Both the position numbers and the translations under genes were made by a program. 8,356 nucleotides of DNA, taken from Proteobacteria bacterium UBA7821 (GTDB lineage Bacteria > Pseudomonadota > Gammaproteobacteria > Comchoanobacterales > Comchoanobacteraceae). This document shows, one piece after another, positions 6,744 through 8,356 of the stretch; position 1 is the stretch's first letter; the number at the start of each line of letters is the position of its first letter. Under the pieces are notes generated by a model. It made no database searches and was not told where the DNA came from. It saw only the letters and a list, made by a program, of their open reading frames with translations. The stretch spans positions 1-8,356 of the forward strand of contig DLBP01000017.1 of assembly GCA_002480165.1 (NCBI GenBank), read 5' to 3'.

Positions 6744-7092
6744 ACTCATGGGTTCTGTGATATTGATTGCTTATGTTATGTTAGCTGTCTCCCTGGCCGA
6801 CAGTCTAAAACAAGTTGACCATATCACACAAAAGCTGCGTTGCTTAGTCTGTCAAAATGAGTCAGTTTTTGAATCCAATACTTTTTTTTCAGCGTCCATT
6901 AAGCAGCAAGTGTATGAACAGGTTAAGCAGGGTATGGACGAGTCGAGCATCTTTGAGAGTTTGAGGTTACGTTACGGTGATGCAATTTTGTTTGAGCCAG
7001 CATACAACGCAACCAACTTTTTATTATGGTTCCTGCCGGTCGTTTTTTTTCTAATTGTTTTGTATAAAGTCTACCGGATGATTCGTCAGTAA
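6727..7092 (+). CDS. ccmH: Cytochrome c biogenesis protein CcmH, short form
   Basis: Membrane-anchored periplasmic thiol protein that reduces the CXXCH motif of apocytochrome c and works with CcmF in haem ligation. From TTG 6727 it is 121 aa: a signal peptide (about 1-24, basic start then VILIAYVMLAVSLA), the three-helix domain with the redox motif LRCLVCQNES (Cys39, Cys42), an RYGDAILFEPAY stretch typical of the family, and one membrane helix (about 97-116) followed by a basic tail. The start is uncertain (TTG 6727 against ATG 6748); the former has the better ribosome site and signal peptide. E. coli CcmH is about 350 aa because a CcmI-like TPR domain is fused to it. Here that part is absent and no ccmI follows. 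The gene ends 7 nt before the 3' end of a convergent tRNA gene. Confidence 0.94.
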   Translation: MYRNCKLMGSVILIAYVMLAVSLADSLKQVDHITQKLRCLVCQNESVFESNTFFSASIKQQVYEQVKQGMDESSIFESLRLRYGDAILFEPAYNATNFLLWFLPVVFFLIVLYKVYRMIRQ

Positions 7093-7099
7093 CCATGTC

Positions 7100-7183
7100 T
7101 ACCCGGGGAGAGACTCGAACTCTCACAGTGTCACCACCGGAGGATTTTGAATCCTCTGCGTCTACCAATTCCGCCACCCGGGC
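7100..7183 (-). tRNA. tRNA-Leu (anticodon CAA)
   Basis: The 84-nt minus-strand sequence folds as a class II tRNA. It has a 7-bp acceptor stem GCCCGGG/CCCGGGT with a G-U first pair, a D arm (GCG/CGC with GGTAGA in the loop), an anticodon stem GAGGA/TCCTC with loop TTCAAAA (anticodon CAA, reading UUG), a 15-nt variable arm, and a T arm GAGAG-TTCGAGT-CTCTC. The discriminator is A, as expected for leucine. The bases after it are GAC, so the CCA end is not encoded and must be added by the nucleotidyltransferase; many gammaproteobacterial tRNA genes do encode it. Confidence 0.97.
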
Positions 7184-7197
7184 AGGTTTATAAACCT
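7184..7197. repeat. Perfect 14-bp palindrome at the tRNA-Leu 5' end
   Basis: AGGTTTATAAACCT is a perfect palindrome that touches the first base of the mature tRNA. It overlaps the proposed -10 element and start region of the tRNA promoter. It might be a protein-binding site or chance; its position makes it worth noting. Confidence 0.5.
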
Positions 7198-7222
7198 TAA
7201 CAAGAAAAAACAAGCCTGTCAA
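7194..7222 (-). promoter_or_regulatory. Candidate promoter of tRNA-Leu
   Basis: A perfect -35 TTGACA (minus strand, 7222-7217) is followed after 17 nt by TAAGGT (7199-7194), a weak match to the -10. The predicted start near 7187 leaves a leader of only a few bases before the mature tRNA. Strong -35 and correct spacing favour the call. Confidence 0.5.
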
Positions 7223-7284
7223 TTTCATTGTTCGTGTACGCTTTTGCCAATTGATGAAAAAAAATGAAAGGGTTACTTTTCTAT

Positions 7285-7313
7285 TTGAAAAAGAGACACA
7301 AATTTTATAGACT
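7285..7313 (+). promoter_or_regulatory. Candidate promoter of the papain-fold gene
   Basis: TTGAAA at 7285-7290 and TAGACT at 7308-7313 are 17 nt apart; TATAGA at 7306-7311 is an alternative -10 with a 15-nt spacer. The leader to ATG 7336 would be about 16 nt. In an AT-rich spacer such matches are common, so this is tentative. Confidence 0.3.
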
Positions 7314-7335
7314 GAAATTTTAACATTGAGTGTTT

Positions 7336-8356
7336 ATGAAATCTAAGTCCAAGCGCATTACCCTCGATTGCTATGCTGTCGACCCCAGTCAGTTACACAT
7401 AGGATCCCTTATTTTCTTTTATTCTAAGAATACTTCTAGTCTAGTAGAACACGTTGCGATCTGTGTTGGCTTTGATGATCAAGTCATTCCAAGACTTGTA
7501 CACTGTGTTAATGGGCAATCAACCAATGGTGTTGTCGAAACAGATCTTTTGTCAAAATATGCCTACTTAGTGAGTACACCGCGTGATAAGAAGCTACGTG
7601 AAATAATCGTAGCTTTAGCAAAATCTTATGCAAGAGAGCGGACTGATCATACCAGAATACCTTACGATTATAACCGATTTAACACCATTAGAGATACTCT
7701 GAAACAACACAAGTGTATCAGTCCAGAGAAACAGTTACAATACAGTAACCAACAGTTCATTGATTATCCATTGTTGTGTGTCACAGAAGTCGTTAAAACG
7801 GCTGTTCGCGGCAATCAGCCAATACGCCGTGTTGCACCGGTCAGTCAAAAAGGCATGACCTGTGCACATTTAGTGTCATTAATATTACAACTAGCACTCG
7901 TCAAAAAGAAAATGTCGCACGCTATTTGCCCACTCAGTCAGTTGGGACTGATATATCCAGGTACTTCATCAGTATCAATTGGACACACCGATTATGGGTG
8001 TTTAAGCAATACCGTTTCGGGCGATTTTTTAAGACAATATTTAGAAAAATTACCCGCTAGCTCTACCAAAGACAAGACGGTTTATCCAAATACGATACCA
8101 GCCGTGGCAGCTTTAGGAGTCTCGCAGTCAGAAATAGAAACTAATCTGGCAATACTTCAAGAGACTTTATCAAACATGCCTTTTTTGAGCAAAACCATGA
8201 CAGCGGCCGCATTACTCGACTTTGTTGATAATCACTCAGGTGATGGGGGTATGTTCTATCACGCGGGCGTGATTGACCCCAGAGCGACAGGAACAAAAAC
8301 CCGGATAAAGCATCATAGAATCAAAAAGACAATAGATCTCGATAGCGCGTCAGCAG
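7336..8356 (+). CDS. Permuted NlpC/P60 (YiiX/LRAT-like) papain-fold protein, 3' end beyond the window
   Basis: The frame is open from ATG 7336 to the window edge (340 residues seen), preceded by a weak GAG ribosome site and an in-frame stop just upstream (TGA 7327-7329). No signal peptide or membrane segment is visible. Residues about 20-190 have the layout of the circularly permuted papain fold (YiiX/YaeF-like peptidase C92 and LRAT families): GSLIFFYSK then EHVAICVGF with candidate catalytic His39, LVHCVNG near 54-60, IPYDYNRF at 108-115, and later MTCAHLVSLIL with candidate nucleophile Cys176. In this permuted order the His precedes the Cys; the CxHxV context resembles LRAT-type enzymes. 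Such proteins are amidases, lipases or acyltransferases acting on lipids or peptides. A further 150 residues have no known motif but include a strongly basic patch (TKTRIKHHRIKK, 320-331). Fold call is motif-based and moderately sure; substrate unknown; a secreted effector role is speculation. Confidence 0.72.
   Translation, partial: MKSKSKRITLDCYAVDPSQLHIGSLIFFYSKNTSSLVEHVAICVGFDDQVIPRLVHCVNGQSTNGVVETDLLSKYAYLVSTPRDKKLREIIVALAKSYARERTDHTRIPYDYNRFNTIRDTLKQHKCISPEKQLQYSNQQFIDYPLLCVTEVVKTAVRGNQPIRRVAPVSQKGMTCAHLVSLILQLALVKKKMSHAICPLSQLGLIYPGTSSVSIGHTDYGCLSNTVSGDFLRQYLEKLPASSTKDKTVYPNTIPAVAALGVSQSEIETNLAILQETLSNMPFLSKTMTAAALLDFVDNHSGDGGMFYHAGVIDPRATGTKTRIKHHRIKKTIDLDSASA

Noticed and set aside
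6923..7228. Minus-strand ORF of 101 codons across the tRNA gene
   Set aside because: Its translation is the familiar read-through of a tRNA-Leu gene (ARVAELVDAEDSKSSGG) plus antisense of ccmH. It is not a protein gene.
1..8356. Search for CRISPR arrays, insertion sequences, transposases or integrases
   Set aside because: No regularly spaced repeats, terminal inverted repeats or recombinase-like proteins were seen.

Overview
The window looks like chromosomal DNA of a moderately AT-rich gammaproteobacterium. The evidence is a gammaproteobacterial-type System I cytochrome c maturation operon (ccmC-D-E-F-G-H), a YajQ-family protein, and a tRNA-Leu(CAA) with the usual bacterial long variable arm. 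Three large unfamiliar proteins flank the operon. One is a long Ala/Arg-rich membrane protein and one is a cytosolic papain-fold protein with no signal peptide. Together they suggest a host-associated, perhaps Legionellales-like, lineage. That placement is inference; no marker gene here settles it.

Layout. Bases 1-824 (+) hold the 3' part of an unrecognised membrane protein whose reading frame is open to the left edge. Bases 1012-2391 (-) hold an orphan helical protein convergent with it. Bases 2392-2638 are a divergent intergenic region with candidate promoters on both strands and an imperfect dyad. Bases 2639-7092 (+) are a seven-gene run, yajQ-ccmC-ccmD-ccmE-ccmF-ccmG-ccmH, in which every adjacent pair overlaps (by 1, 14, 35, 4, 8 and 17 nt). 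tRNA-Leu(CAA) lies on the minus strand at 7100-7183, convergent with ccmH. A 152-nt divergent spacer follows. From 7336 to the right edge (+) runs the 5' part of a protein with the hallmarks of the permuted NlpC/P60 (YiiX/LRAT-like) papain fold.

How the genes work together. CcmC loads haem onto His121 of CcmE, helped by the small CcmD. CcmE delivers haem to CcmF. CcmG and CcmH (CxxC thiol proteins facing the periplasm) keep the CXXCH cysteines of apocytochrome c reduced, and CcmF/CcmH ligate the haem. The ABC transporter genes ccmA and ccmB that normally precede ccmC are not here, and yajQ occupies that position. CcmH is the short form, and no CcmI (TPR apocytochrome chaperone) follows it. 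Whether ccmA, ccmB and ccmI lie elsewhere cannot be seen from this window.

The best candidates for undescribed biology are the three flanking proteins: the Ala-rich membrane protein at the left edge, the 459-aa orphan, and the permuted papain-like protein at the right edge.
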